Part shown: in pieces, positions 26,304-38,357 of the stretch | How the letters are laid out: each line of letters opens with the position of its first letter | Position numbering within the stretch: the stretch's first letter is position 1 | Source of the DNA: Streptomyces sp. NBC_00234 | GTDB lineage: Bacteria; Actinomycetota; Actinomycetes; Streptomycetales; Streptomycetaceae | DNA: 64,000 bases | Assembly (NCBI RefSeq): GCF_036195325.1 | Contig: NZ_CP108101.1 | Location: 3,224,001-3,288,000, forward strand | Direction: 5' to 3' | Position numbers and translations under genes: made by a program | Notes under the pieces: generated by a model | Database searches by the model: none | Told to the model about the DNA's origin: nothing | What the model saw: the letters and a program-made list of their open reading frames with translations, nothing else

Positions 26304-26341
26304 CGGGGTACGGGCCCGGGTGCGCCCGGGTCCGTACCCCG
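26304..26341 (-). terminator. Terminator between the dipeptidase paralogues
   Basis: A stem of about 17 pairs with one G-T wobble (GGGGTACGGGCCCGGG arm, TGCG loop) lies seven bases past the stop of the active dipeptidase. The upstream operon probably ends here. Confidence 0.75.
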
Positions 26342-26347
26342 GACGTC

Positions 26348-27541
26348 TCAGAGCCCGCGCCCGTCCACTTCGTCGATCGTGGCGTGGGAGGGGCCGTAGC
26401 GGGCGCTGAGGTCGCGGGCGACGGCCTCCGCGTCGCGCAGCACCCGCACCGCGTTCCGCCAGGTCAGCTTGGCGAGGTCGGCGTCGGACCAGCCGCGGCC
26501 GAGGAGCTCCGCGATCAGGTTCGGGTAGCCGGAGACGTCCCGCAGGCCCTCCGGGAGGAAGGCGGTGCCGTCGTAGTCGCCGCCGATGCCGATGTGGTTG
26601 ATGCCGGCGACCTCGCGCATGTGGTCGAGGTGGTCGGCGATCGTGGCGACGGTGGCCTCGGGGCGGGGGTAGGCCGCCTCGAAGTCGGCGTGCACGCGCA
26701 TGGCGGCCGAGGTGGTGTCCAGGTGGTGCAGGCCGTGCTCGCGCATGTTGCGGTCGGCGGCCAGAGTCCAGGCGACGGCTGCCGGGAGGACGAACTTCGG
26801 CACGAAGGTCGCCATGGCCACGCCGCCGTTGGCGGGGAGCTGTGCCAGCACGTCGTCGGGGATGTTGCGCGGGTGGTCGCAGATCGCGCGGGCCGAGGAG
26901 TGCGAGAAGATCACCGGCGCGGTGGAGGTGGCGAGCGCCTGGCGCATGGTCGTGGCCGCCACGTGCGAGAGGTCGACCAGCATGCCGATGCGGTTCATCT
27001 CGCGTACGACCTCGCGGCCGAACGCCGACAGGCCACCGACGCGCGGGACGTCGGTCGCCGAGTCCGCCCAGTCGATGTTGTCGTTGTGCGTCAGCGTCAT
27101 GTAGCGCACGCCGAGGGTGTGCAGGGCGCGCAGGGTGCCCAGCGAGTTGTTGATGGAGTGGCCGCCCTCGGCACCCATCAGGGAGGCGATCCGGCCCTCG
27201 GCGCGGGCGGTCTCCATGTCGTCGGCGGTCAGGGCGCGCCGCAGGTCCGCGGGGTAGCGGGCCAGCAGCTCGGCGACGACGTCGATCTGTTCGAGGGTGG
27301 CGCTGACGGCGGCGTCACCGGCGAGGTCGCTGCGGACGTAGACCGACCAGAACTGGGCCCCGACCCCGCCGGCGCGCAGCCGGGGGATGTCGGTGTGCAG
27401 GGTGCCGGTCAGGTCGGTGGCGATGTCGCGTGCGTCCAGGTCGTAGCCGACCTGCTCGCGCAGCGCCCACGGCAGGTCGTTGTGGCCGTCGACGACGGGG
27501 TGGACGGCGAGGAGCTCCCGGGCCCGGTCCAGATAGTCCAC
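26348..27541 (-). CDS. Membrane-dipeptidase family (M19) metallopeptidase
   Basis: Zinc dipeptidase of 397 residues, the apparent counterpart of S. coelicolor Sco3058, the closest studied bacterial relative of human renal dipeptidase. Ligands are intact: H20 and D22 in DGHND, E125 in GAEGGH, H193 in VDLSHV, H214 in FSHSSAR. H152 in LTHND and the GIGGDYDG aspartate are also kept. It hydrolyses dipeptides, and in this family D-residues at the second position are tolerated. There is no signal peptide, so it is cytoplasmic. The GTG start at 27541 lies six bases after the purE stop, placing it in the purK-purE transcript. Confidence 0.93.
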   Translation of the reverse strand: MDYLDRARELLAVHPVVDGHNDLPWALREQVGYDLDARDIATDLTGTLHTDIPRLRAGGVGAQFWSVYVRSDLAGDAAVSATLEQIDVVAELLARYPADLRRALTADDMETARAEGRIASLMGAEGGHSINNSLGTLRALHTLGVRYMTLTHNDNIDWADSATDVPRVGGLSAFGREVVREMNRIGMLVDLSHVAATTMRQALATSTAPVIFSHSSARAICDHPRNIPDDVLAQLPANGGVAMATFVPKFVLPAAVAWTLAADRNMREHGLHHLDTTSAAMRVHADFEAAYPRPEATVATIADHLDHMREVAGINHIGIGGDYDGTAFLPEGLRDVSGYPNLIAELLGRGWSDADLAKLTWRNAVRVLRDAEAVARDLSARYGPSHATIDEVDGRGL

Positions 27542-27547
27542 GGTGCC

Positions 27548-28084
27548 CTACTTCCCGAAGCCGAAGGAGTCGGAGCCCTCGACCTTGGCCCGAAGCCGTT
27601 TCCCCTTCTCTGTGGCCTGGTCGTTCAGCTCCTGCTGGAAGTCCTTCATCCGGCCCAGCAGCTCGCTGTCGTGGGCGGCGAGGATGCGTGCGGCGAGCAG
27701 ACCCGCGTTGCGCGCGCCCCCGATGGAGACGGTGGCGACCGGGACTCCGGCGGGCATCTGCACGATGGACATGAGGCTGTCCATGCCGTCCAGGTACTTC
27801 AGCGGGACGGGGACGCCGATGACGGGCAGCGGGGTCACGGAGGCGAGCATGCCGGGCAGGTGGGCCGCGCCGCCGGCGCCCGCGATGATCGCCTTGAGCC
27901 CGCGGTCGGCGGCCTGCTCGCCGTACGCGATCATCTCGCGGGCCATGCGGTGGGCGGAGACGACGTCGACCTCGTAGGGGATCTCGAACTCGTCGAGGGC
28001 CTTCGCGGCTGCTTCCATGACGGGCCAGTCGGAATCCGAGCCCATGACGATGCCGATGACAGGGGCGGTACCGGGGGAGGTCAT
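27548..28084 (-). CDS. purE: N5-carboxyaminoimidazole ribonucleotide mutase PurE
   Basis: Class I PurE of 178 residues. It contains [13 protein letters not shown] (nucleotide binding) and [11 protein letters not shown] with the catalytic His, followed by [19 protein letters not shown] and [16 protein letters not shown]. It interconverts N5-CAIR and CAIR in purine synthesis. Its ATG overlaps the purK stop by four bases (ATGA). Confidence 0.97.
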   Translation of the reverse strand: MTSPGTAPVIGIVMGSDSDWPVMEAAAKALDEFEIPYEVDVVSAHRMAREMIAYGEQAADRGLKAIIAGAGGAAHLPGMLASVTPLPVIGVPVPLKYLDGMDSLMSIVQMPAGVPVATVSIGGARNAGLLAARILAAHDSELLGRMKDFQQELNDQATEKGKRLRAKVEGSDSFGFGK

Positions 28085-29220
28085 TCGGTGATTGTTCCTC
28101 GCAGGTAGTCGGCCGCGTGCCGGGCGCGCTCCCGCACGTCCGCCAGGTCGTCGCCGTAGGTGTTGACGTGTCCGACCTTGCGGCCGGGCTTCACGTCCTT
28201 GCCGTACATGTGGATCTTGAGCTGCGGGTCGCGGGCCATGCAGTGCAGGTATGCCTGGTACATGTCCGGGTAGTCCCCGCCGAGGACGTTGCACATGACC
28301 GTCCACGTGGCGCGCGGGCGCGGGTCGCCGAGCGGGAGGTCCAGGACGGCTCGCACGTGGTTGGCGAACTGCGAGGTGATCGCACCGTCCTGGGTCCAGT
28401 GCCCGGAGTTGTGCGGGCGCATCGCCAGTTCGTTGACCAGGATGCGGCCGTCCGCCGTCTCGAAGAGCTCGACGGCGAGGTGGCCGACGACTCCGAGTTC
28501 GGCGGCGATACGGAGGGCGAGCTGCTGGGCCTCGCCGGCGAGGCGCTCGTCCAGCTCGGGGGCCGGGGCGATGACCGTGTCGCAGACGCCGTCGACCTGG
28601 ATCGACTCGACGACCGGGTAGGCGACGGCCTGGCCGTGCGGCGAGCGGACGATGTTGGCCGCCAGCTCCCGTACGAAGTCGACCTTCTCCTCGGCGAGGA
28701 CGGCGACACCGGCGCGGAACGGCTCGGCGGCGTCCTCCTCGGAGCGCACGACCCACACGCCCTTGCCGTCGTAGCCGCCGCGGACCGTCTTGAGGATCAC
28801 GGGGAAGCCCCCGACCTCGGCCGCGAAGGCCGCGGCGTCGGCCGGGTCCCGCACGATGCGGTGGCGGGGGCAGGGCGCGCCGATCTCGGTGAGCTTGGCA
28901 CGCATCACCCCCTTGTCCTGGGCGTGCACCAGGGCGTCGGGGCCGGGGCGCACGGGGATACCGTCCGCCTCCAGGGCCCGCAGATGCTCCGTCGGCACGT
29001 GCTCGTGATCGAAGGTGATCACGTCGCAACCGCGCGCGAAGGCTCGCAGCGTGTCCAGGTCGCGATAGTCGCCGATGACGACTTCGCTCACCACCTGGGC
29101 CGCCGAGTCCTGAGGGGTGTCACTGAGGAGCTTGAATTTCAGGCCGAGGGGGATACCCGCCTCGTGGGTCATACGGGCGAGCTGACCGCCGCCGACCATG
29201 CCGACTACCGGGAACGTCAC
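28081..29220 (-). CDS. purK: N5-carboxyaminoimidazole ribonucleotide synthase PurK
   Basis: ATP-grasp enzyme of 379 residues that makes N5-CAIR from AIR, bicarbonate and ATP. It has [11 protein letters not shown] at the N-terminus, [17 protein letters not shown] in the ATP-grasp lid, [20 protein letters not shown] (Mg/ATP site) and [15 protein letters not shown]. The GTG at 29220 is used, although GGAGGG is immediately adjacent; an in-frame ATG at 29199 would remove the first beta-strand. It heads the purK-purE-dipeptidase operon. Confidence 0.96.
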   Translation of the reverse strand: MTFPVVGMVGGGQLARMTHEAGIPLGLKFKLLSDTPQDSAAQVVSEVVIGDYRDLDTLRAFARGCDVITFDHEHVPTEHLRALEADGIPVRPGPDALVHAQDKGVMRAKLTEIGAPCPRHRIVRDPADAAAFAAEVGGFPVILKTVRGGYDGKGVWVVRSEEDAAEPFRAGVAVLAEEKVDFVRELAANIVRSPHGQAVAYPVVESIQVDGVCDTVIAPAPELDERLAGEAQQLALRIAAELGVVGHLAVELFETADGRILVNELAMRPHNSGHWTQDGAITSQFANHVRAVLDLPLGDPRPRATWTVMCNVLGGDYPDMYQAYLHCMARDPQLKIHMYGKDVKPGRKVGHVNTYGDDLADVRERARHAADYLRGTITE

Positions 29221-29394
29221 CCCTCCAGAGTATCCGCCGCCACGGGACTCCCGGGACGGCGGACCAGCGGTGCCCCGAACGTGCGCGCACGTCACAGGAT
29301 CGCCACCCTCCCCAGCGCTCAGAGGCGTCACACAAGAGGGCTGGATAGCATGGCCGGGTTGACGAAACCGAACGGACGGGGCTGAGCGATCACC

Positions 29395-29955
29395 ATGGAC
29401 GAACGTGGCGCCTTGCGATCCCGCGTCGAGCGGCTGGGCCGGGAGGTCGCCAAGTTCGGCGCGGTCGGCGCGGTCGGGGTCCTGGTCAACATCGGCGTCT
29501 CCAACCTGATCTGGCGCACCACGGACATTCCGGTGGTCCGGGCCGGCCTCATGGCGACCTGCGTGGCCATCCTCTTCAACTACGTGGGCTTCCGTTACTG
29601 GACCTACCGCGACCGCGACAAGAGCGGCCGGACGCGGGAGCTGATGCTCTTCCTCGCGTTCAGCGCCGTGGGTGCGGTGATCGAGGTCGGTGTGCTGTAC
29701 GCGGCGACGTACTGGTTCGGCTGGGACACCCCGCTCCAGAACAACATCTTCAAGATCGTCGGCATCGGGATCGCCACGCTGTTCCGGTTCTGGTCGTACC
29801 GCACCTGGGTGTTCAGGGCGCTGCCTGCCAAAGAGACCGTGCTGAACGCGGAGAGCTTTCTGAAGCAGGACCGCGTGGAGGCGGTCCCTCCGGCAGGGCC
29901 CGTTCCGCTGGTGCAGCAGGTGACGCGGACGGAGCCCGACCCCGCCCACCAGTAG
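29395..29955 (+). CDS. GtrA family membrane protein
   Basis: Integral membrane protein of 186 residues with four helices (VGAVGVLVNIGVSNLIW, GLMATCVAILFNYVGFRYWT, LMLFLAFSAVGAVIEVGVLY, IVGIGIATLFRFWSYRTWVF), typical of GtrA/DPMS-like proteins. Members are implicated in moving polyprenyl-linked sugars across the membrane. The C-terminal tail of about 40 residues is soluble. It is divergent from purK and convergent with the histidine kinase. A link to the LCP or GT2 genes elsewhere in the window is only suggestive. Confidence 0.9.
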   Translation: MDERGALRSRVERLGREVAKFGAVGAVGVLVNIGVSNLIWRTTDIPVVRAGLMATCVAILFNYVGFRYWTYRDRDKSGRTRELMLFLAFSAVGAVIEVGVLYAATYWFGWDTPLQNNIFKIVGIGIATLFRFWSYRTWVFRALPAKETVLNAESFLKQDRVEAVPPAGPVPLVQQVTRTEPDPAHQ

Positions 29956-29956
29956 G

Positions 29957-29983
29957 CCGCGGGGCGCCCGGAGACGGGCCGCG
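29957..29983. terminator. Weak hairpin between GtrA and histidine kinase genes
   Basis: GCCCG-GAGA-CGGGC is extended by CCGCG/CGCGG across a bulge, between two convergent stops. Confidence 0.4.
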
Positions 29984-29984
29984 G

Positions 29985-31250
29985 TCAGCGCACCGGGCGG
30001 TCCGGGTCCTTGCGCTTCCTGGCCACCCTGCTGAGGAAGAGGGCGAAGACCGGGGGCTGCTGCTGGAGCAGTTCGAGCCGCCCGCCGTCCGCCTCCGCGA
30101 GGTCCCTGGCGACGGCGAGGCCGATCCCCGTCGAGTTGCGGCCACTGATGGTGCGCTCGAAGATCCGCGCACCGAGGTCGGCGGGTACACCGGGCCCCTC
30201 GTCCGTCACCTCGACGACCACCTGGTTGCCCGTGACGCGGGTACGCAGGGCGACGGTACCGCCCCCGTGCATCAGCGAGTTCTCGATCAGCGCGGCGAGC
30301 ACCTGGGCCACCGCACCGGGAGTGCCGACGGCCCGCAGCCCGTGCTTGCCGGAGCAGACGACGGCACGGCCCGCGCTGCGGTAGGCGGGCCGCCACTCCT
30401 CGATCTGCTGCTTGATGATCTCGTCGAGATCGAAGACGACGGCGGAGCCGGTGCGCGGATCTCGGGAGTTCGTCAGCAGCCGCTCCACCACGTCGGTCAG
30501 CCGCTCGACCTGGGTCAGGGCGATGTTGGCCTCCTCCTTCACCGTTTCCAGGTCGTCGGTGACGGAGATCTCCTCGATCCGCATGGAGAGTGCGGTGAGC
30601 GGGGTGCGGAGCTGGTGGGAGGCGTCGGCGGCGAGGCGCCGTTCCGCCGTCAGCATCCGGGCGATCCGTTCGGCGGAGGAGTCGAGGACGTCGGCGACGC
30701 GGTCCAGCTCCGGGACCCCGTACCGCTTGTGGCGGGGGCGGGGGTCGCCGGATCCGAGGCGTTCGGCCGTCTCGGCGAGGTCGGTCAGCGGTGAGGCCAG
30801 CCGGTTGGCCTGGCGTACGGCGAGGAGCACCGCGGAGACGATCGCGAGCAGCGCCACCGCGCCGATGATCAGCAGGGTGCGGCCGAGCTCGCGGGTGACG
30901 GCCGAACGGGACTCCTCGACCGTGACCTTCTCGCCCTGCTCCCCCGTCGCCGTACTGCGGATGACGCTGCCGCCGGGGCGCTCACCGACCTCGATGGGGG
31001 CCCGGCCGGGGATCTCGACCCGTGCGTAGCGGTCGGAGTCGACCTGCTCGGCCAGTACGCCCGTGGTGATCCGCTCCTCGCCGAGGAGCCTGCTGTCGAC
31101 GACGCTGATCAGCCGCAGCGCCTCGGAGTCGACGCTCTCCTGGGCGCTGGCGCTGATGGTGCGGGTCTCCACGATGACGAGGGAGACGCCGAAGACGGCG
31201 ATCACCACGAGCACCACGGCGAGCGTGGAATTGATCAGTCGGCGGCGCAT
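29985..31250 (-). CDS. Sensor histidine kinase
   Basis: Membrane kinase of 421 residues. Two helices (LAVVLVVIAVFGVSLVIVET; TLLIIGAVALLAIVSAVLLA) flank a short extracellular sensor region. A HAMP linker, the DHp helix with phospho-accepting His in DASHQLRTPLTALSMRIEEI, and the HATPase boxes ALIENSLMHGG, DEGPGVPAD and STGIGLAVARDLA follow. It starts 15 bases after the response regulator stop, so they form a two-gene operon. The signal is unknown. Confidence 0.94.
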   Translation of the reverse strand: MRRRLINSTLAVVLVVIAVFGVSLVIVETRTISASAQESVDSEALRLISVVDSRLLGEERITTGVLAEQVDSDRYARVEIPGRAPIEVGERPGGSVIRSTATGEQGEKVTVEESRSAVTRELGRTLLIIGAVALLAIVSAVLLAVRQANRLASPLTDLAETAERLGSGDPRPRHKRYGVPELDRVADVLDSSAERIARMLTAERRLAADASHQLRTPLTALSMRIEEISVTDDLETVKEEANIALTQVERLTDVVERLLTNSRDPRTGSAVVFDLDEIIKQQIEEWRPAYRSAGRAVVCSGKHGLRAVGTPGAVAQVLAALIENSLMHGGGTVALRTRVTGNQVVVEVTDEGPGVPADLGARIFERTISGRNSTGIGLAVARDLAEADGGRLELLQQQPPVFALFLSRVARKRKDPDRPVR

Positions 31251-31265
31251 GACTGTCTCTGTACG

Positions 31266-31943
31266 TCAGCTCTTCTCGAACCGGAAGCCGACGCCCCGCA
31301 CCGTCGCGATGTAGCGGGGATTGGCGGCGTCGTCCCCGAGCTTCTTGCGGAGCCAGGAGATGTGCATGTCGAGCGTCTTGGTGGAGGACCACCAGGTCGT
31401 GTCCCAGACCTCGCGCATGAGCTGGTCGCGGGTGACGACCCGGCCGGCGTCCCGGACCAGGACGCGCAGCAGATCGAATTCCTTGGCGGTGAGCTGCAGT
31501 TCCTCGTCACCCATCCAGGCCCGGTGCGACTCGACGTCGATCCGGACGCCGTGGGTGGCGGGCTGCACGGCGGGCTCGGTGGCACCGCGGCGCAGCAGGG
31601 CGCGGACCCGGGCCAGGAGCTCGGCGAGGCGGAAGGGCTTGGTGACGTAGTCGTCGGCTCCGGCGTCGAGACCGACCACGGTGTCGACCTCGTCGGCGCG
31701 GGCGGTCAGCACCAGGATCGGCACGGCGAGTCCGTCGCCACGCAGCCGGCGGGCGACTTCGAGGCCGTCCATCCCTGGCAGTCCCAGGTCGAGCACCACG
31801 AGATCGATGCCGCCCTGGAGGCCGGCGTCCAGCGCGGTCGGGCCGTCCTGTCGGACTTCGACCTCGTAACCCTCCCGACGCAGTGCGCGGGCCAGCGGCT
31901 CCGAGATGGATGCGTCGTCCTCGGCGAGCAGTACACGGGTCAT
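31266..31943 (-). CDS. OmpR-family response regulator
   Basis: Two-component regulator of 225 residues. The receiver domain has LAEDDASI, the phospho-acceptor Asp in LVVLDLGLPGMDGLEV, LTARADEVDTVVGLDAGADD and TKPFRLAELL. The C-terminal winged helix has LTAKEFDLLRVLVRDAGRVV and KTLDMHISWLRKKLGDD. The ATG at 31943 matches the usual family start (MTRVLLAEDD) but lacks a ribosome binding site; an ATG at 31988 with CAGGG upstream would add 15 residues. Partner of the adjacent kinase. Confidence 0.94.
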   Translation of the reverse strand: MTRVLLAEDDASISEPLARALRREGYEVEVRQDGPTALDAGLQGGIDLVVLDLGLPGMDGLEVARRLRGDGLAVPILVLTARADEVDTVVGLDAGADDYVTKPFRLAELLARVRALLRRGATEPAVQPATHGVRIDVESHRAWMGDEELQLTAKEFDLLRVLVRDAGRVVTRDQLMREVWDTTWWSSTKTLDMHISWLRKKLGDDAANPRYIATVRGVGFRFEKS

Positions 31944-32423
31944 GGGGTGATGGTAGTCCGCACGGAGGGCGCGGGGTGAGGTGCTCATGAAGCCCTGGGT
32001 ACCTGGGAAGGAAACTCTCTGTAAGCCTTTGAATCTGGGAGCATGGTTCCAACATCACCTGTGATCCATGTCTCAAGTCCTTTCATATGCCGCAGTGTCG
32101 TGTCGTAAGGTGTCTCGACGCCTGATGCACTACTGAAGGACCTTTGCGCCTGTTTGAGCGAAAAGGGTCACTTTCTGTGCGGGCCGGTACCCGCCGGCCT
32201 CAAGGTGAATGACCTGTGGGCCGGGCCCGGTGCGTTCGCGTACCGGGTGTGGATCCCGATGCGGTCGGCTCCCGGCTCCGGCATCGACTCCGTACGGAGA
32301 GCGGTGGCCCGGGCCAGTCCCCTTCGAGTGGAGGGGTGGGGCACGTCCGCGCCGGTGCCGGCCACCCCCCACCGGGCGCGTAACGCTCACGAGGCGACGC
32401 GTCCCGACCAGCAAGGATCGACC
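31944..32423. other. Divergent intergenic region upstream of POT transporter
   Basis: About 480 bases between the response regulator and the peptide symporter. The middle (31990-32160) is AT-rich for this genome, with TTTCATA and TAAGGT boxes 18 bases apart near 32080-32110 as a weak promoter candidate for the transporter. Position 32160-32420 reads as a long leader without a convincing gene. Confidence 0.45.
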
Positions 32424-33911
32424 ATGGCTTCCAGCCTGACGAAGGATGCTGCCGGCACGACCGGCGGCAAGACCTTCTTCGGCCACCCCCGCGGCCTGGC
32501 CACTCTCTTCATGACGGAGATGTGGGAGCGCTTCAGCTACTACGGAATGCGCGCACTCCTCCCGCTCTACCTGATCGCCCCCAACGGGCTCGACATGGAC
32601 GCGGGTACGGCCACCGCGATCTACTCGGTCTACCTGTCCCTGGTCTACCTGCTCGCCATGCCCGGCGGCTGGTTCGGTGACCGCGTCTGGGGTCCGCGCA
32701 AGACCGTCGCCATCGCCGGTGGCGTGATCATGATCGGTCACCTGACGCTGGCGCTGCCGTCCGAGGGCACCTTCTTCGCCGGCCTCGGCCTGGTGGCGAT
32801 CGGCTCCGGTCTGCTGAAGTCCAACATCTCGACGATGGTCGGCCACCTCTACGACGGCCCGGACGACCCGCGCCGCGACGGTGGCTTCACGATCTTCTAC
32901 ATGGGCATCAACATGGGTGCCTTCGCGGCGCCGCTGATCATCGGCACCGTCGGTGAGAACGTCAACTGGCACCTGGGCTTCGCCCTCGCCGCGCTCGGCA
33001 TGGGTCTGGGCGTCGCCCAGTTCCTGCTCGGCACGCGCCACCTGAACGAGCGCAGCCTCGTCGTCCCGAAGCCGCTCGACGCGGCCGAGCGCGCCTCGAC
33101 CCTGCGCAAGGCCATGATCTGGATGGGCGTCGCCGCCGTCTTCTACATCGGCACGGTCGTCACCGGCGTCTACACGCTCAACTGGCTGCTGGTCCCGATC
33201 ACCGTCGCCGGTCTGGTCATCCCGGTGGTCGTCCTGGCGCGCATCAAGCGCGACAAGGAGCTCAGCACCGCCGAGCAGTCGAAGATGTCCGGCTACATCT
33301 GGTTCTTCGTCGCCGCCGCCATCTTCTGGATGATCTACGACCAGGGCGGTTCGACGCTGGCGATCTTCGCCGAGTCCTCGGCCGACAACTCGGTCCTCGG
33401 CTGGGAGTTCCCGGTCTCCTGGTACCAGTCGGTCAACCCGGTCCTGATCATGGCGCTGGCCCCGATCTTCGCCGCCTTCTGGCTGGCGCTGAACCGGCGG
33501 GGCAAGGAGCCGAGCACGATCGTGAAGTTCAGCTCCGGTCTGGTGCTGGTCGGTGCGTCGTTCTTCGTCTTCCTGATGCCGCTGACGATCGCGGGCGACG
33601 GCCACAAGGCCGCCGCGATGTGGCTGGTCGCGATCTACTTCATCCAGACCGTCGCCGAGCTGACGCTCTCCCCGGTCGGTCTCTCCGTGACCACGAAGAT
33701 GGCTCCGGCCAAGTACGCCAGCCAGATGATGGGTGTCTGGTTCCTGGCCGTCACGGCCGGTGACTGCACCACGGGTCTGCTGTCCATCGCCGGGGTCGAC
33801 CTCAACGGCACAGGGGTGGTCGCTCTGCAGGCCGCCCTCGCGGTGATGGCCGGTGTCGCGATCTTCATGTACCGCGGCAAGGTCAAGCAGCTCATGGGCA
33901 ACGTGCGCTGA
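32424..33911 (+). CDS. POT/PTR-family proton-coupled oligopeptide transporter
   Basis: Major-facilitator peptide symporter of 495 residues with about 14 membrane helices. It has the POT motif EMWERFSYYGMRALLPLYL near the N-terminus (the E-x-x-E-R proton/peptide motif) and the second signature GGFTIFYMGINMGAFAAPLI. It imports di- and tripeptides with protons. The ATG at 32424 has AAGGA at seven bases; the frame is open 90 codons upstream but that part lacks membrane character. The dipeptidase operon 5 kb away could process its cargo, but this is inference. Confidence 0.95.
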   Translation: MASSLTKDAAGTTGGKTFFGHPRGLATLFMTEMWERFSYYGMRALLPLYLIAPNGLDMDAGTATAIYSVYLSLVYLLAMPGGWFGDRVWGPRKTVAIAGGVIMIGHLTLALPSEGTFFAGLGLVAIGSGLLKSNISTMVGHLYDGPDDPRRDGGFTIFYMGINMGAFAAPLIIGTVGENVNWHLGFALAALGMGLGVAQFLLGTRHLNERSLVVPKPLDAAERASTLRKAMIWMGVAAVFYIGTVVTGVYTLNWLLVPITVAGLVIPVVVLARIKRDKELSTAEQSKMSGYIWFFVAAAIFWMIYDQGGSTLAIFAESSADNSVLGWEFPVSWYQSVNPVLIMALAPIFAAFWLALNRRGKEPSTIVKFSSGLVLVGASFFVFLMPLTIAGDGHKAAAMWLVAIYFIQTVAELTLSPVGLSVTTKMAPAKYASQMMGVWFLAVTAGDCTTGLLSIAGVDLNGTGVVALQAALAVMAGVAIFMYRGKVKQLMGNVR

Positions 33912-33929
33912 CCCGCGTAGCCGCCCCGT

Positions 33930-33973
33930 ACGGAGGGCCCGCCGCACCGATCTCGGTGCGGCGGGCCCTCCGT
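33930..33973. terminator. Strong bidirectional terminator
   Basis: A perfect stem of about 20 bp, built on the complementary arms GGAGGGCCCGCCGCACCGA and TCGGTGCGGCGGGCCCTCC, lies between convergent genes. Confidence 0.85.
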
Positions 33974-33987
33974 CGTCGTGCGGGGAC

Positions 33988-36439
<2,452 letters not shown>

Positions 36440-36443
<4 letters not shown>

Positions 36444-37426
36444 GAGTGCGCTCCTGCCTTCACCAAGTGCCTGTCGGGGGAATCCGGTTCACCGGACGAG
36501 GACCGGCCGGGCGGATCGTCGCCCGGTGCCGTGCCGCGTCCGCGTCGCCGCCATGCGTACGCGCCCGCGCCGGCCGCGGCGAGCACCGCCAGGGCGCCGC
36601 CGGTCAGCGGGGCCCAGGGGACGTACACCGCCGCTGCCGACGCCTCACCGCGTGCGCCGCCCGCCGCCGTGACGCTCAGCCGGACCGTGACGCGGTCGAG
36701 GGCCGGGGCGTCGGGCCACGGCTCGGTCAGTTCCACCCGCTGCCCCGGCAGGAGCTCCAGCGGGAGTGTGCGGGCCTGGCGCCGGGGGAACGCGCCGGTC
36801 AGTCCGTCCGCGGTGACGGCCAGGCGCGGTACGAGAGCCGCGTTACCGCGGTTGACGAGGGCGTAGCGGATGGTCCGCCCGGACAGGGAGACGTCCTCGA
36901 CGGTGAGCGCCGCCAGGGTCGGCCCGCTCACCCGCAGATGCACGCGCACGCCCACCTCGCGGCCCCCGCTCACGGCGAGGACGGCGCCGGGGTGGTCACC
37001 GGGCGTCGCGCCGGGCGGCACCGTGACGGCGAAGGGGACCTCGGCGCGGGTCCTGGGCGGTACGGTCACCTCGCGCGAGGCGAGCCGCAGCCAGGAACCC
37101 GTACCGGTGGAACGCTTCGCCCCGCGCACGGCGAAGCCGCCGCCCTCGGTGTTGTACGCGTCGGCTCCCCGCAGGCGCACGGTGATCTCGGTGCGCCCGG
37201 GATTGGCCACCGAGAGGCGGTCCTCCAGTACGGTGCCGGGCGCGCCCTCCAGGTAGAAGTACGGCCGGCCGCCGTCGCTCGGCCGCGCGCCGCCACCGGT
37301 GGGCCCGGCGGACCAGCCCGGGGTGGCGGCGTCCCGGCGATCGGCGCCGGACGCCGGGGTGACGGCGAAGGCGCACAGGAGTACGGCGAGCGCCGCTCGG
37401 GCGGCGTGACCGGTCGACAGCGACAT
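36440..37426 (-). CDS. DUF916/WxLIP-like membrane-anchored protein
   Basis: Protein of 328 residues: signal peptide (ARAALAVLLCAFAVTPASG), two beta-sandwich domains and a C-terminal helix (LTGGALAVLAAAGAGAYAWR) with a basic tail. The first domain (about residues 50-160) has PYFYLEGAPGTVLEDRLSV, EITVRLRGADAYNTEGGGFA and VTVPPRTRAEVPFAVTVPP, the layout of DUF916/WxL-interacting proteins of Firmicutes. In those systems such proteins scaffold WxL and LPXTG proteins on the wall. The similarity here is by pattern only. The ATG at 37426 has AGGGAG seven bases upstream. Confidence 0.75.
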
Positions 37427-37509
37427 GGGCGGCTCCCTGGTGCGGGTGCGTGCGGGGTGTGGCGTCCTGGGCGCCCGTGACCGGGCACCCTCCGGGTGCG
37501 GTGCGGGCC

Positions 37510-38175
37510 TCAGCCCGTGGCCCGCTGCCCCCGCCTGGTCAGCCACAGCACTCCGGCCGCACCGGTCAGCAGGACCGTGCCGCCGAGCGTGCCGAGCGCG
37601 GCGGCGGAGTCGAGCGGGCCGGTCTTCGGCAGTTCGCCGCCGCCCGCCGGGGCGTTCTGCGAGGTGGCCGCGCCCGCCACGTCGAGTTCGAGCGAGGGCT
37701 TGGGATTGTTCTTGGGCGTACAGGTCGTGGTCGTACCGAGCGCCTTGATGGTGAGCACACCGGCGGTGAAGGTGACCTTGCCGGTCTTCTTCGGGGTGTA
37801 CGTACCCGACAAGTCGCTGATCTTGATGGGGGTGTTGGCGGGGATGGCCGCCGTGTTCGCAGCGCCGGAGACACTGACCTGCCCGCTCTCGGCGCCGCCC
37901 AGCTTGATCACCGCGCTCGGCTTCATGGCGCCCTTGCCCAGTTCGACCGGACTGGACGAGACGCCCTTCTGGAAGGACATGGTGAGTGTGTAGCCGGATC
38001 CGCTCTTGACGCCCTTGATGTCGATGGGCGACACGGCCCCCTTGGGGCCGATCGGCGTCTGGCACTGGTAGTTGACGTCCACGACCTCGGCGTGGGCGAC
38101 GGGCGCGGCCATCAGCACCACCGAGCCCGCCACCGCGGACACCGCAGCGAGAGCTGTCCTCTTCTGGTTCGACAC
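37510..38175 (-). CDS. Single-domain surface protein with LPKTG sortase signal
   Basis: Exported protein of 221 residues: signal peptide (TALAAVSAVAGSVVLMAAPV), one domain of about 140 residues (VDVNYQCQTPIGPKGAVSPI, KPSAVIKLGGAESGQVSVSG, IKISDLSGTYTP), then LPKTG, a hydrophobic helix and RRGQRATG. It should be sortase-anchored. The domain is homologous to both domains of the protein at 33988-35379; it may be the family filed as DUF6801 but I could not check. GTG at 38175 has AGGGGAA upstream. It is the first gene of the operon. Confidence 0.85.
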   Translation of the reverse strand: MSNQKRTALAAVSAVAGSVVLMAAPVAHAEVVDVNYQCQTPIGPKGAVSPIDIKGVKSGSGYTLTMSFQKGVSSSPVELGKGAMKPSAVIKLGGAESGQVSVSGAANTAAIPANTPIKISDLSGTYTPKKTGKVTFTAGVLTIKALGTTTTCTPKNNPKPSLELDVAGAATSQNAPAGGGELPKTGPLDSAAALGTLGGTVLLTGAAGVLWLTRRGQRATG

Positions 38176-38295
38176 CTCGAGTTCCCCTCATGCCGGGAGT
38201 CGCCGCGCGGGCCGTATTCCGTACGGCCGCGATTTACTGACGACGCATCAGATCGGCGCCCAAGGTACGCCTGGGGCCTTTTGGAGGGAAGACAA

Positions 38296-38322
38296 AAGAG
38301 CGCACCGATCCGGTGCGCTCTT
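38296..38322 (-). terminator. Rho-independent terminator of prsI
   Basis: A perfect 12-bp stem (AAGAGCGCACCG, 3-nt loop) runs into TTTTGTCTT on the minus strand, the clearest intrinsic terminator in the window. Confidence 0.9.
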
Positions 38323-38357
38323 CGGGTGGACGAATCCGGGCACGGCCCGGCGGGAAA

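Noticed and set aside
29985-31943. Two-component system as regulator of the POT transporter
   Set aside because: Only adjacency supports it; no shared binding repeat was found in the intergenic region, so no claim is made.
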